A stretch of DNA of 64,000 nucleotides, from positions 9,379 to 73,378 of the forward strand of contig JAEYRZ010000117.1 of assembly GCA_023435265.1 (NCBI GenBank), read 5' to 3'. Position numbers and translations under genes: made by a program. Of this stretch, positions 45,759 through 54,315 are shown in pieces. Source of the stretch: Pseudomonadota bacterium. Lineage in GTDB: Bacteria; Desulfobacterota; Desulfobacteria; Desulfobacterales; Desulfosarcinaceae. Positions within the stretch are counted from its first letter, which is position 1. Each line of letters starts with the position of its first letter. The notes beneath the pieces were generated by a model that worked only from the letters and a program-made list of their open reading frames with translations, made no database searches and was not told the origin of the DNA.

Positions 45759-46289
45759 ATGCTGAAACGTATCACTCAAGGTCTCAATCGGATATTGCTC
45801 GCCATCAGCATGACCATGCTGATCCTGATGATGCTGCTGATCTCAATCGATGTCATCATGCGCTATATCTTCAATGCACCCGTTCAGGGCTCTTTCGAGT
45901 TGACCGAGTACCTGATGGCCGTTCTGATCCCTTTCAGCATCGCCTATTGCGCCGAACAAAAATCACACGTAGCGGTCGACCTGGTTTACGAACGATTGAA
46001 AAAGCCCCTGCAGAACGCGCTGGATATCTTCACCGCCGTGCTTTCCATCGCCCTCACCACCCTGCTCGTATGGCAAAGCTACCGCTACATTTTCGAAGTC
46101 AAAGCCTCGGGATTGACCTCTTCGGTCCTGCTGATCCCGTCCTATCCGTTCGTCGCGCCGACCTGCATCGGCATGGCGGTTTTCGCGCTGGTGCTGATCG
46201 TTCAGTTGTCCGAAATCTCCAAAACGACCAGAAAGGTCGATATCGGCGAGCTGGTCGAATTCAAGAAGAGCGAGGAGAATAAGGGATGA
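45759..46289 (+). CDS. dctQ: TRAP transporter small membrane subunit DctQ
   Basis: Predicted protein of 176 residues with four transmembrane segments (about 12-35, 48-68, 82-105 and 128-150). The family motif region FELTEYLMAVLIPFSIAYCA then KSHVAVDLVYERL is clear. It pairs with DctM and DctP for sodium-driven uptake of an organic acid. The stop overlaps the dctM start. The ribosome site is moderate, and the start follows 89 bases of intergenic DNA after dctP. Confidence 0.88.
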   Translation: MLKRITQGLNRILLAISMTMLILMMLLISIDVIMRYIFNAPVQGSFELTEYLMAVLIPFSIAYCAEQKSHVAVDLVYERLKKPLQNALDIFTAVLSIALTTLLVWQSYRYIFEVKASGLTSSVLLIPSYPFVAPTCIGMAVFALVLIVQLSEISKTTRKVDIGELVEFKKSEENKG

Positions 46290-47584
46290 ACCCGTCTCTC
46301 GTTGGTGTCATCGGAATCCTGGTACTGGTCGCCCTTATTTTCGCCCGCATGAATATCGGCATCACCATGGGATTGGTGGGCGTGATCGGCTTCGGCCTGC
46401 TGCTCGGTTTCGAACCGGCCATGGGCCTGCTGCGCACGGTCCCCTATACCACATTTGCCAATCAGGATCTTTCGGTCATTCCGCTGTTCGTGCTGATGGG
46501 CTCCTTCGCCTTCACCGCGGGCATCAGCGAGGATATGTACCGCACGGTATACATCTGGCTGGGGCGGTTTCGGGGCGGCCTGGCCATGGCCACGGTGGCG
46601 GCCAGCGCGTTGTTCGCCGCGATCTGCGGGTCCAGCATCGCGACGGCCGCAACTCTAGGCAAGGTGGCCATGCCGGAGATGAATAAATATAACTATGCGC
46701 CCTCATTATCGACCGGCAGCCTGGCCGCCGGCGGGACGCTGGGCATCCTGATCCCGCCCAGCGTCATGCTGCTGCTTTACGGCATCCTCACCGAACAGTC
46801 GATCGCCAAGCTATTCCTGGCGGGTTTCATACCGGGTGTGATTCAGGCGATTTTCTACCTGCTGGTGATCATCGTGGTCACCCAGCGCAATCCACTGCTC
46901 GGCCCTCCCGGCCCCCAGTTCCCGCTCCGGGAAAAACTTCTGGCGGTCAAGGGCATCGGCGAAGTGGCGATTCTTTTCCTGGTGGTGATCGGGGGGCTCT
47001 ACCTGGGCATTTTCACCCCCACGGAAGCGGCCGGCATCGGCGCTTTCGGGGCCTTTCTGGCAATGCTCTACCGCCGCAAGGTGAATTGGCCGAACCTGAG
47101 GGACAGCCTGAAGGAGACCACCCAGACCACCGGCATGCTGTTCCTGATCATTGTCGGGGCGATGTTGCTGAACTATTTCCTGTCGGTCACCCGCATGCCG
47201 TTCGAACTGGCCAGTTGGGTCGGCACATTGGAAGTCAACCGGAACATCATTTTCCTGGTGATCGTCTTCCTGTACATCATCCTGGGCGCCCTGATGGACG
47301 AATTGGCCATCATGCTGCTGACCATACCGGTGATTTTTCCGGTGGTCATCGGGCTGGGGTACGATCCGATATGGTTCGGCATCATTGCCATCAAGTTGAT
47401 GGAAATGGGCATGATCCTGCCGCCGGTCGGAATGAATGTGTTCGTCATTCAAGGCATCACCGGGGTACCCATGGGAACCGTTTACCGTGGCGTCATCCCT
47501 TTCATTATCTCGGATCTCATTCAAATCGTCCTGCTGCTGATCTTTCCCCAAATCGCGACATTCGTTCCCAACCTGATGCAGTGA
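46286..47584 (+). CDS. dctM: TRAP transporter large membrane subunit DctM
   Basis: Predicted protein of 432 residues with about twelve hydrophobic segments, the ion- and substrate-translocating subunit. Typical segments are SVIPLFVLMGSFAFTAGISE, FAAICGSSIATAATLGKVAM, PEMNKYNYAPSLSTGSLAAG, GTLGILIPPSVMLLLYGILT and TPTEAAGIGAFGAF. It is full length. It overlaps dctQ by four bases. A possible stem-loop lies downstream (47612-47660). Confidence 0.93.
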   Translation: MNPSLVGVIGILVLVALIFARMNIGITMGLVGVIGFGLLLGFEPAMGLLRTVPYTTFANQDLSVIPLFVLMGSFAFTAGISEDMYRTVYIWLGRFRGGLAMATVAASALFAAICGSSIATAATLGKVAMPEMNKYNYAPSLSTGSLAAGGTLGILIPPSVMLLLYGILTEQSIAKLFLAGFIPGVIQAIFYLLVIIVVTQRNPLLGPPGPQFPLREKLLAVKGIGEVAILFLVVIGGLYLGIFTPTEAAGIGAFGAFLAMLYRRKVNWPNLRDSLKETTQTTGMLFLIIVGAMLLNYFLSVTRMPFELASWVGTLEVNRNIIFLVIVFLYIILGALMDELAIMLLTIPVIFPVVIGLGYDPIWFGIIAIKLMEMGMILPPVGMNVFVIQGITGVPMGTVYRGVIPFIISDLIQIVLLLIFPQIATFVPNLMQ

Positions 47585-47874
47585 GCCCCTTTTAATCACG
47601 CCCGAACGCCACCCGGGAGCTCTGCAGCGGCATCTCCGCCGCGATGTGGAGCCTCCCGGGCAGCACCCCGCACAAGCCCTGCGGCGCCTTGTTTTTGGAT
47701 GAGAAATGAAGTTGACAATTCATCGGGTATCACGTAAGGGAAAGAAAATGGTTGCACTTTGTAAAACTCAATTCAAATATATGCAACAGCAATCGAGCCC
47801 GTGAGGATTGGAACGAGTGCTGTAAAAATGATCGTGCAGGCTGTGCCGCCAAATCACCGCCGGGAGGAATCGCC
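47585..47874. promoter_or_regulatory. dctM / transhydroxylase intergenic region with hairpin and operator-like motif
   Basis: CCCGGGAG (47612-47619) pairs with CTCCCGGG (47653-47660), with GCGGC and GCCGC nested inside, giving a double stem after dctM that lacks a T tract. TTGACA at 47712-47717 could be a -35 for the transhydroxylase, although its -10 is weak. GTTGCA (47751-47756) and TTCAAATATATGCAAC (47772-47787) repeat the motif found upstream of iclR and dctP. No gene is seen in this region. Confidence 0.45.
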
Positions 47875-50394
47875 ATGACGGAAAAAGTGTTCACCAATTG
47901 CACCAACTGCGGACCCGTTTCGGTATATGTCCAGGACGGCAAAGTGGTCCGGGTCCGACCGTTGGTAGCGGATGAAAAAGATTTCAAACCGTGGACCATC
48001 GAAGCCGGCGACCTCAAATTTTCGCCGCCCAAAAAGTTCGCCCTTGCCCCCTTTGTTCACGCAGAAAAACGGCGTCTCTACTCCGATGAACGCATCAAAT
48101 ACCCCATGAAGCGGGTCGATTTCGATCCCCACGGCGCGCGCAATACTCAGAACCGGGGCAAGTCGCGCTATGTCCGCATCTCCTGGGACGAGGCCCTCGA
48201 CCTGGTGGCGGGCGAGATCAAGCGTGTCAAGGAGACCTACGGCGGTTCGGCCATCAGCGGCCTGACCTCCTCCCATCACAACTGGGGCATCGTGGGCTAC
48301 AAGATGGGACCGTTCGCGCGTTTCATGAACATGCTCGAATTCACGCCTGTAATGGACAACCCGGACAGCTGGGAGGGCTGGCACTGGGGCGCCACCCACA
48401 CCTACGGCTTCTTCTGGCGGTTGGGCATGCCCGAACAGTACGACCTTCTGGAAGATTCTCTCAAAAACGCCGAGATGATCGTCTTCTGGTCGAACGATCC
48501 CGATTCCACCCGCGGCACCTACTCCGGCCAGGATTCGGCTTTGTGGCGCCAGTGGCTCAAGGAGCGGGGCGTCAAGATGGTCTTCATCGACCCCTTTCAC
48601 AACTTCACCGCCGGCGTGATGGAAGGCAAATGGATCGCCCCGCGCATGGGCACCGATGCCGCGATGGCCATGGCCATCGCCCATGTCTGGATCACCGAAG
48701 GAACCTACGACAAGGAATATGTCAAAGAACGCACCCTGGGCTTCGATGAATTTAAAAAGTACGTCCTGGGCGAAACCGACAGCCAGCCCAAGACGCCGGA
48801 GTGGGCCGAAGCCGAGTCGGGCGTCAAGGCGCGCGTGATCCGCGCCCTGGCCCGCGAGTGGGCCGCCAAACGCACGGTGCTCTCGGCCGGCGCCCGCGGC
48901 GGCGAAGGCGGCGCCTGCCGGCAGGCTTACGGCACCGAGTGGGCGCGCATGATGGTCCTGCTGCAGGCCATGCAGGGGCTGGGCAAACCCGGCCGCACGA
49001 TTTGGGGCACCACCATGGGAGCGCCGTCGGATACCGACATCGCCTTCCCCGGCTATGCCGACTTGATGGGCCGCGTGGCCACCACCAAACTGGCCAAGCA
49101 CCTGCCCATCAATCCCACCAAGCAGCGCCTGTGGCGCCTGACTGTTCCCGAGGCGATCCTCAACCCGCCGGTGCGCTGGTACGGCGAAGGCTTCTGCGGG
49201 CAGTCCCTGGAGCAGCAGTTCAAGCATTTCGAATACCCGATGAAGGGCTACTCGGAAGTCAAACTGTTCTACCGCTACGGCGGCTCCTTCATGGGCACCA
49301 TGAGCGACACCACCAAGTGGGTGCGCATGTATCAGAGCCCCAAGCTGGAGTTCGTCGTCAACCAGGACTGCTGGTACAACAGCGAAACCCGCATGGCGGA
49401 CGTCATCCTGCCGGCCTGCACCAATTTCGAACGCGAGGACGTGGGCGAATGGGCGGCGGCCGGAGGCTATACCGTGCACGCCAGCAGCGGCTGCAACTTC
49501 CGCATCGTGGTGCGGCAGCAGAAGTGCATCGAGCCGCTGTGGGAGTCCAAATCGGATTTTGAAATCTTCACGCTGCTGGCTGAACGGCTCGGCCGCAAGG
49601 AAGAATTCACCGACGGCAAAACCGAACTGGACTGGATCAAGACCTTCTTCGACGGTTCGGACCTGCCCAAGCAGATCAGCTGGGAGGAGTTCAACCGCAA
49701 AGGGTACCATATCATCAACATCAAGGATGACTACAAACCGACGCCTTCGCTGCGCTGGTTCGCCGAAGGACGGGCCTGTGATACGCCGGACCTGAACAAC
49801 CCCAAGCGTAAAAACCCCGAAAAGGCCGACCAGCTCGGAACCTACAGCGGCAAGATCGAGTTCGTCTCGGAAAGCCTCAAGGCGCACTTCCCGGACGACA
49901 CCGAGCGGCCGGTGATGGTGCAGTATATCCCCAGCTGGGAAGGCCATCACAGCAAGCTGTTCAAGAAATATCCCCTGCAATTGCTTTCGCCCCATCCGCG
50001 CTTCACGTTCCACTGCCATTATGACAAGCACACGGACTGGCTCGACGATATCCCCGTGCACCGTATCAAAAAAGACGGCTATGCCTGGTGGCCGGCGCGC
50101 ATCAACCCGCAGGACGCCGCCAAACGCGGCATCCGGCACCACGACATCGTCCGCCTCTACAACGACCGCGCCTCGGTGCTGTGCATCGCCGTGGTCACCG
50201 AACGCCTGCGCCCGGGCATCATTCACAGCTACGCATCCTCGGCCAAATACGATCCCCTGGTCCCCGGACAAGCCGATTCCATCGACAAGGGCGGATGCGT
50301 GAGCATGCTGACGCCTTCGCGCATGCTGTCCCGGAATGCGCCGGGCATGACCCCCAATTCCTGCCTTATCGAAATTGAAAGATGGGAGGGCTGA
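47875..50394 (+). CDS. Transhydroxylase-like molybdopterin oxidoreductase, large subunit
   Basis: Predicted protein of 839 residues (Pelobacter AthL has about 875), starting at the ATG at 47875 behind GGGAGGAAT. It belongs to the DMSO-reductase family and matches pyrogallol-phloroglucinol transhydroxylase along its length. SSHHNWG carries His134, and NPDSWEGWHWG carries Asp164 and Ser165; these align with AthL His144, Asp174 and the molybdenum ligand Ser175. YPMKR, GTDAAMAMAIAHVWI and ADVILPACTNFEREDVGEW are also shared. The N-terminus has only CTNC and cannot form the [4Fe-4S] cluster usual in other family members. Activity should be hydroxyl transfer or hydration on an aromatic ring in the cytosol (no Tat signal). 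At one position (Glu343, in GGEGG) it differs from the Trp that I recall in AthL, so the substrate may differ. Confidence 0.88.
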   Translation: MTEKVFTNCTNCGPVSVYVQDGKVVRVRPLVADEKDFKPWTIEAGDLKFSPPKKFALAPFVHAEKRRLYSDERIKYPMKRVDFDPHGARNTQNRGKSRYVRISWDEALDLVAGEIKRVKETYGGSAISGLTSSHHNWGIVGYKMGPFARFMNMLEFTPVMDNPDSWEGWHWGATHTYGFFWRLGMPEQYDLLEDSLKNAEMIVFWSNDPDSTRGTYSGQDSALWRQWLKERGVKMVFIDPFHNFTAGVMEGKWIAPRMGTDAAMAMAIAHVWITEGTYDKEYVKERTLGFDEFKKYVLGETDSQPKTPEWAEAESGVKARVIRALAREWAAKRTVLSAGARGGEGGACRQAYGTEWARMMVLLQAMQGLGKPGRTIWGTTMGAPSDTDIAFPGYADLMGRVATTKLAKHLPINPTKQRLWRLTVPEAILNPPVRWYGEGFCGQSLEQQFKHFEYPMKGYSEVKLFYRYGGSFMGTMSDTTKWVRMYQSPKLEFVVNQDCWYNSETRMADVILPACTNFEREDVGEWAAAGGYTVHASSGCNFRIVVRQQKCIEPLWESKSDFEIFTLLAERLGRKEEFTDGKTELDWIKTFFDGSDLPKQISWEEFNRKGYHIINIKDDYKPTPSLRWFAEGRACDTPDLNNPKRKNPEKADQLGTYSGKIEFVSESLKAHFPDDTERPVMVQYIPSWEGHHSKLFKKYPLQLLSPHPRFTFHCHYDKHTDWLDDIPVHRIKKDGYAWWPARINPQDAAKRGIRHHDIVRLYNDRASVLCIAVVTERLRPGIIHSYASSAKYDPLVPGQADSIDKGGCVSMLTPSRMLSRNAPGMTPNSCLIEIERWEG

Positions 50395-50397
50395 TTC

Positions 50398-51237
50398 ATG
50401 GCACGCTACAGCATCTCGATCGATGTCTCCAAATGCAGCGGCTGCTTCAATTGCTTCCTGGCCTGCCGCGATGAACACTACGGCAACGACTATCCCGGCT
50501 ACTCGGCCGCCCAACCCTTGAACGATCATTTCTGGATGCAGGTCAAGGAAGTCGAGCGGGGCGTTTATCCCAAGCCCAAAGTCTCCTACATCCCTACTCC
50601 CTGCATGCACTGCCGGTCCGCCGCGTGCCTGGGCGCGGCCGATAATGAGGCCGTGTACCGGCGCAAGGACGGCATCATCATGATCGACCCGGTGAAAGCC
50701 AAGGGGCAGAAAGAAATCGTCAACGCCTGCCCCTACCGAGTGATCTTCTGGAACGAAGAAAAACAACTGCCCCAGAAGTGCACGCTGTGCGCCCACCGCC
50801 TGGATTCCGGCGATAAGCAACCCCGCTGTGTGGAATCCTGCCCCACCGGCGCGCTGGTCTTCGGCGACCTGGACGATCCCAGAAGCGAAATCACCCGGCT
50901 GATGGCGCAGGGCGCCGGCGAAGCGCTGCATCCCGAATACGGCACTCAGCCGGCGATTCGCTACATCGGACTGCCCAAACGCTTCATCGCCGGCGAAGTG
51001 GTGCTCAAGGACCGGCCGGGAGAGTGCGCCGGCGGCGCCGTGGTCACCCTGACGGGCAGCGGCCTTACGAAACAGGTCCGTTCCGACAGTTTTGGTGACT
51101 TCGAGTTCGAAGGCCTGGAACCGAACGCCACTTACAGCCTCACCGTCGAACAGCCGGGGTACGCTCCGCGCAAATTCAAGGTGAAGACGCAAACCGACGT
51201 CAACCTCGGAGAGGTGATGCTCAAACCCGCCGAATGA
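50398..51237 (+). CDS. Transhydroxylase-like iron-sulfur small subunit with C-terminal beta domain
   Basis: Predicted protein of 279 residues (BthL about 275), three bases after the large subunit. Three [4Fe-4S] clusters are suggested by KCSGCFNCFLAC, by CMHCRSAAC with a later CPYRV, and by KCTLCAH with RCVESCPTGAL. From about residue 190 a beta-sandwich domain follows: AGEVVLKDRPGECAGGAVVT, then SDSFGDFEFEGLEPNATYSL. It resembles the prealbumin-like C-terminal domain of BthL and carboxypeptidase regulatory domains. This specific architecture supports the transhydroxylase assignment over formate dehydrogenase or nitrate reductase. It would relay or store electrons for the large subunit, although the net transhydroxylation is redox-neutral. 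Confidence 0.88.
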   Translation: MARYSISIDVSKCSGCFNCFLACRDEHYGNDYPGYSAAQPLNDHFWMQVKEVERGVYPKPKVSYIPTPCMHCRSAACLGAADNEAVYRRKDGIIMIDPVKAKGQKEIVNACPYRVIFWNEEKQLPQKCTLCAHRLDSGDKQPRCVESCPTGALVFGDLDDPRSEITRLMAQGAGEALHPEYGTQPAIRYIGLPKRFIAGEVVLKDRPGECAGGAVVTLTGSGLTKQVRSDSFGDFEFEGLEPNATYSLTVEQPGYAPRKFKVKTQTDVNLGEVMLKPAE

Positions 51238-51268
51238 ACGACGGCGCACAATGGGAAGGGAGCCGCTG

Positions 51269-52036
51269 ATGAAGAATATATTTAAACTGGATGGCAAAAT
51301 CGCCGTCGTCACCGGCGGCGCCGGGGGCATCGGCGAAGCATTGGCCCGTGGCTTGGCGCTGCACGGCGGCACCGTGATCGTCTCCAGCCGCAATCAGGAG
51401 GCCATCGACAAAGCGGCCGCCCGCATCACGGCCGAATCGGGCCGCGAGGCCCTGGCGGTGGCGTCGGACGTCACCAGCGAAAGCAGCATGCGCGACCTGA
51501 TCGATACGGTGGTGCGAAAGTACGGGCGCATCGATATCCTGGTCAACGCCATGGGCCTGAACATCAAACGCGATGCCTTCGAATACCCCATGGAAGACTG
51601 GGACAAAATCTTCGCCGTCAACGTAAAGGGGACCATGATCGCCTGCAAATCCGCCGGCAGGGTCATGAAAGAACAAAAACGAGGCGCCATCATCAATCTC
51701 TCCTCGGTGCGCGGTATTCGTGGATATACCGGCGGCAATACGGGCTACTGCGCCACCAAGGGGGCCGTGGAGCTGATCACCCGCGCTCTGGCCCTGGAAT
51801 GGGCGCCCCATGGCATAAGGGTCAATGCCATCGGACCGGCCCTGATCATCACCCCCGGCACCAGGCACATCGCCGAGAATCCCGAGCTGGCCAAGAAGTA
51901 TGCATCGCTGGTTCCCATGGGGCGCATCGGAATGCCCGAGGATCTCGTCGGAGCCTGCGTTTTTCTGGCTTCGGATGCGGCCGGCTTCGTTTCCGGGCAG
52001 ACGATTTTCGTGGACGGCGGCCTGACCGCCCAGTAG
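51269..52036 (+). CDS. Short-chain dehydrogenase/reductase
   Basis: Predicted protein of 255 residues from the ATG at 51269, which follows GGAAGGGAG. The classical SDR features are TGGAGGIG (15-22), NAMG at about 93-96, Ser145/146, and YCATK with Tyr160 and Lys164. The cofactor-loop residue after the second strand is SSRN, leaving NADP(H) or NAD(H) open. The closest familiar group is gluconate 5-dehydrogenase-like SDRs. Phloroglucinol reductase, which reduces the ring of phloroglucinol with NADPH, is also an SDR, and its place directly after the transhydroxylase makes that role attractive. This is inference from context. Confidence 0.82.
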   Translation: MKNIFKLDGKIAVVTGGAGGIGEALARGLALHGGTVIVSSRNQEAIDKAAARITAESGREALAVASDVTSESSMRDLIDTVVRKYGRIDILVNAMGLNIKRDAFEYPMEDWDKIFAVNVKGTMIACKSAGRVMKEQKRGAIINLSSVRGIRGYTGGNTGYCATKGAVELITRALALEWAPHGIRVNAIGPALIITPGTRHIAENPELAKKYASLVPMGRIGMPEDLVGACVFLASDAAGFVSGQTIFVDGGLTAQ

Positions 52037-52085
52037 TTGGAATCAGGCATTATCAAGTTTGATGAAATCGCAAAAAGTCTTTTAA

Positions 52086-52156
52086 ACCACAGAGGGCACA
52101 GAGGACACAGAGAAAAAATATTATGGCCTTACTAAGTTACCTGTGTTCTCTGTGGT
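52086..52156. repeat. CACAGAG hairpin repeat, copy 2
   Basis: The left arm is ACCACAGAGGGCACAGAGG then ACACAGAGAA, and the right arm CTGTGTTCTCTGTGGT is its complement. The loop holds an A/T-rich sequence. Copy 1 is at 10530-10602. It lies between the SDR and the acyl-CoA synthetase genes, splitting the island into two transcription segments or adding an RNA hairpin in the transcript. Confidence 0.8.
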
Positions 52157-52202
52157 TGATCTGCCCTTTTTACGAGTCGATCAAGTTTATCAAGGAGAAT
52201 CC

Positions 52203-52901
52203 ATGTCTATCAGTCAGATATTGAATCGCGCCAAAGAAGAGAAACGGACGGTTCTGACCGAAATCGAGGCCAAGCAAATCCTGCAGGAGGCCGGTATTCC
52301 CTGCACGGACACCCGGCTGGCGAAAAGCAGGGCCGAAGCAGTGGACCTGAGCGACAAGATGGGCTACCCCGTGGTTCTGAAAATCTCCTCGGTCGACATC
52401 ACCCACAAGAGCGATGCCGGCGGTGTAAAAGTCAACTTGAAAGACAAGGCCGCGGTCGAGAAGGCCTACGACGACATCATGACGTCCTGCACCGCCAAAT
52501 TCCCCGATGCCGAAATCGAGGGCGTCTCCGTTCAAGGGATGGCCAAAGCCGGCACCGAAGTCATTATCGGGATGACCCGGGATCCCTCGTTCGGACCGGT
52601 CCTGATGTTCGGGCTGGGCGGCATATTCGTCGAAGTATTGAAAGATGTCGCCTTCCGCATCGTACCGCTCGAAAAACAGGATGCATCCGAAATGATCAGT
52701 GAGATCAAAGGCAAAAAGCTGCTGGAGGGATACCGCGGGCAGGATCCCGTCGATGTCCCCTTCCTGGAAGAGATGCTTTTGAAGCTTTCGGCCCTTGTCG
52801 ATCGGGCCGAGGGTATCGCCGAAATCGACATGAATCCCGTCTTCGCCTATAAACAAGGGGCCGTGGTCGTTGACGCCCGAATTATTCTGGAAGCCAATTA
52901 A
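52203..52901 (+). CDS. ADP-forming acyl-CoA synthetase, beta (ATP-grasp) subunit
   Basis: Predicted protein of 232 residues with CAAGGAGAA upstream. The ATP-grasp fold shows LTEIEAKQILQEAGIP and GYPVVLKISSVDITHKSDAG with His68 in the conserved THKSDAGGV, and DPSFGPVLMFGLGGIFVEVL. It is the separate beta chain of an acetate-CoA ligase (ADP-forming) that works with the alpha chain at 52924. Reaction of the family: an acyl-CoA or carboxylate is interconverted with ADP/ATP. Acyl specificity is not visible. Confidence 0.88.
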   Translation: MSISQILNRAKEEKRTVLTEIEAKQILQEAGIPCTDTRLAKSRAEAVDLSDKMGYPVVLKISSVDITHKSDAGGVKVNLKDKAAVEKAYDDIMTSCTAKFPDAEIEGVSVQGMAKAGTEVIIGMTRDPSFGPVLMFGLGGIFVEVLKDVAFRIVPLEKQDASEMISEIKGKKLLEGYRGQDPVDVPFLEEMLLKLSALVDRAEGIAEIDMNPVFAYKQGAVVVDARIILEAN

Positions 52902-52923
52902 TCAGACACAAGGACATGCCGCC

Positions 52924-54306
52924 ATGATGGAATTATTTTTCAACCCGAGATCGGTCGCCGTGATCGGAGCCAGCGGGACGCCCGGCAAGCTGGGCTTTGT
53001 CATCGTCAAGAATATCGCCGACAGCGATTTCAGCGGTGCGGTCTATCCGGTCAATCCAAAAGCCGATGAGATCCTGGGATACAAAGTCTACCATTCGCTG
53101 ATGGAAATACCGGGGGACGTCGACCTGGTGGTCACGGCCCTGCCGACCCCTAAAGTAACCGTGGCCGCCGTGGAGGAATGCGCCAGAAAAGGCGTCAAAG
53201 CCATCATTATCGAGTCCGCCGGATTCGCCGAGATGGGCGGCGAAGGCAAGGTGTACCAGCAGCAGATCGTGGATATCGCCAGGAAGAACAACATCCGCGT
53301 CATGGGGCCGAACTGCTCCGGAATCGTCTCCCGCGACATCGTGACCTCAATCTATCCCATGACCAAGAAAGTCCCGCGCGGCAATGTGGTGCTGATCGGC
53401 CAATCCGGCCTGCTGGCGGCCGGCATGACGTCGGACATCGTCGAGAATGAAAGTCTGAACATCCGGAACGTCTGCTCCTTCGGCAACAAATGCGATGTCA
53501 ACGAGAACGACCTGCTGGAATACTTCGGCAATCAAGCCGACGTCGATGTCATTTCAATGTATCTCGAAAACATCTCCGATGGCCGAAACCTGACCCGCAT
53601 CGCCAAAAAGGTCGCCGCCAAAAAGCCTGTCGTGTTCCTGAGCGGCGGCCGCACCGAAGCCGGCGCGCGTGCCGCCATGAGTCACACGGGAAGTATCGCC
53701 AGCAACTCCAGGATCGTCGAAACGGCAATCAAGCAGACCGGCATGATCATGGCCGACGATTTCACGGAATTGAAAGACTTCGCCAAAGTCTTCTCCACCC
53801 AGCCCCTGCCCAAGGGCAACCGGGTGGCCGTGATCACCCTGGCCGGCAGCGTCGGTGTGGTCGTTTCCGACCTGTGCGCGAACTTCGGCCTGGAACTTCC
53901 CAAACTGACATCGGAAACGACCGAGAAGTTGAAGGACATGTTCGACACGCCGGTGGGCAATCCGGTCGACCTCTATTTTTCGGTAACCAAAATCGGATTC
54001 ACCAAAACGCTCGAAACCACGTTCCCCGACGCCTTCCGTGATCCGAACATCGACGCGGCCGTGTTGATTCTGGCCGGGTTCGAGTATACCCAGGAAGCGG
54101 TAAAGAAAAAAATCATCCAGAAAATCGTCCAGGAGGTGGGCAAACCGGTGGTCGTTTGCATGATCGTCGGCTACAACCGGTATAAAAACGTGATCATGGA
54201 TGAGCTCGGAAAAGACCTTCCGGTGTTCCCTTCTTTGATTTCCGGAGTCAAAGCCTTGAGCAAACTGTGCCACTACGGCATGCGCAAACATCAACTATCC
54301 GCCTAA
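52924..54306 (+). CDS. ADP-forming acyl-CoA synthetase, alpha (CoA-binding) subunit
   Basis: Predicted protein of 460 residues from the ATG at 52924. The CoA-binding domain begins FFNPRSVAVIGASGTPGKLG, and the succinyl-CoA synthetase-like core has FAEMGGEGKVYQQQIVDIAR, VLIGQSGLLAAGMTSDIVE and the phosphohistidine site MSHTGS with His254. It is complete. Alpha and beta are usually fused or adjacent in archaea and anaerobic bacteria. Together they would activate the ring-opened acid to its CoA ester, or in reverse conserve ATP from the final acyl-CoA. The direction is inferred only from the neighbours. Confidence 0.9.
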   Translation: MMELFFNPRSVAVIGASGTPGKLGFVIVKNIADSDFSGAVYPVNPKADEILGYKVYHSLMEIPGDVDLVVTALPTPKVTVAAVEECARKGVKAIIIESAGFAEMGGEGKVYQQQIVDIARKNNIRVMGPNCSGIVSRDIVTSIYPMTKKVPRGNVVLIGQSGLLAAGMTSDIVENESLNIRNVCSFGNKCDVNENDLLEYFGNQADVDVISMYLENISDGRNLTRIAKKVAAKKPVVFLSGGRTEAGARAAMSHTGSIASNSRIVETAIKQTGMIMADDFTELKDFAKVFSTQPLPKGNRVAVITLAGSVGVVVSDLCANFGLELPKLTSETTEKLKDMFDTPVGNPVDLYFSVTKIGFTKTLETTFPDAFRDPNIDAAVLILAGFEYTQEAVKKKIIQKIVQEVGKPVVVCMIVGYNRYKNVIMDELGKDLPVFPSLISGVKALSKLCHYGMRKHQLSA

Positions 54307-54315
54307 GGGGGTCGT

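Noticed and set aside
47875..51237. Formate dehydrogenase, nitrate reductase or polysulfide reductase identity for the Mo enzyme
   Set aside because: No selenocysteine/cysteine ligand motif, no N-terminal [4Fe-4S] cluster, no Tat signal and no membrane subunit. The small subunit carries the transhydroxylase-type beta domain.
47854..51393. A 1179-codon minus-strand frame across the transhydroxylase genes
   Set aside because: Its translation is low in recognisable motifs, and it opposes two very well supported genes. It is an artefact of codon usage on the other strand.
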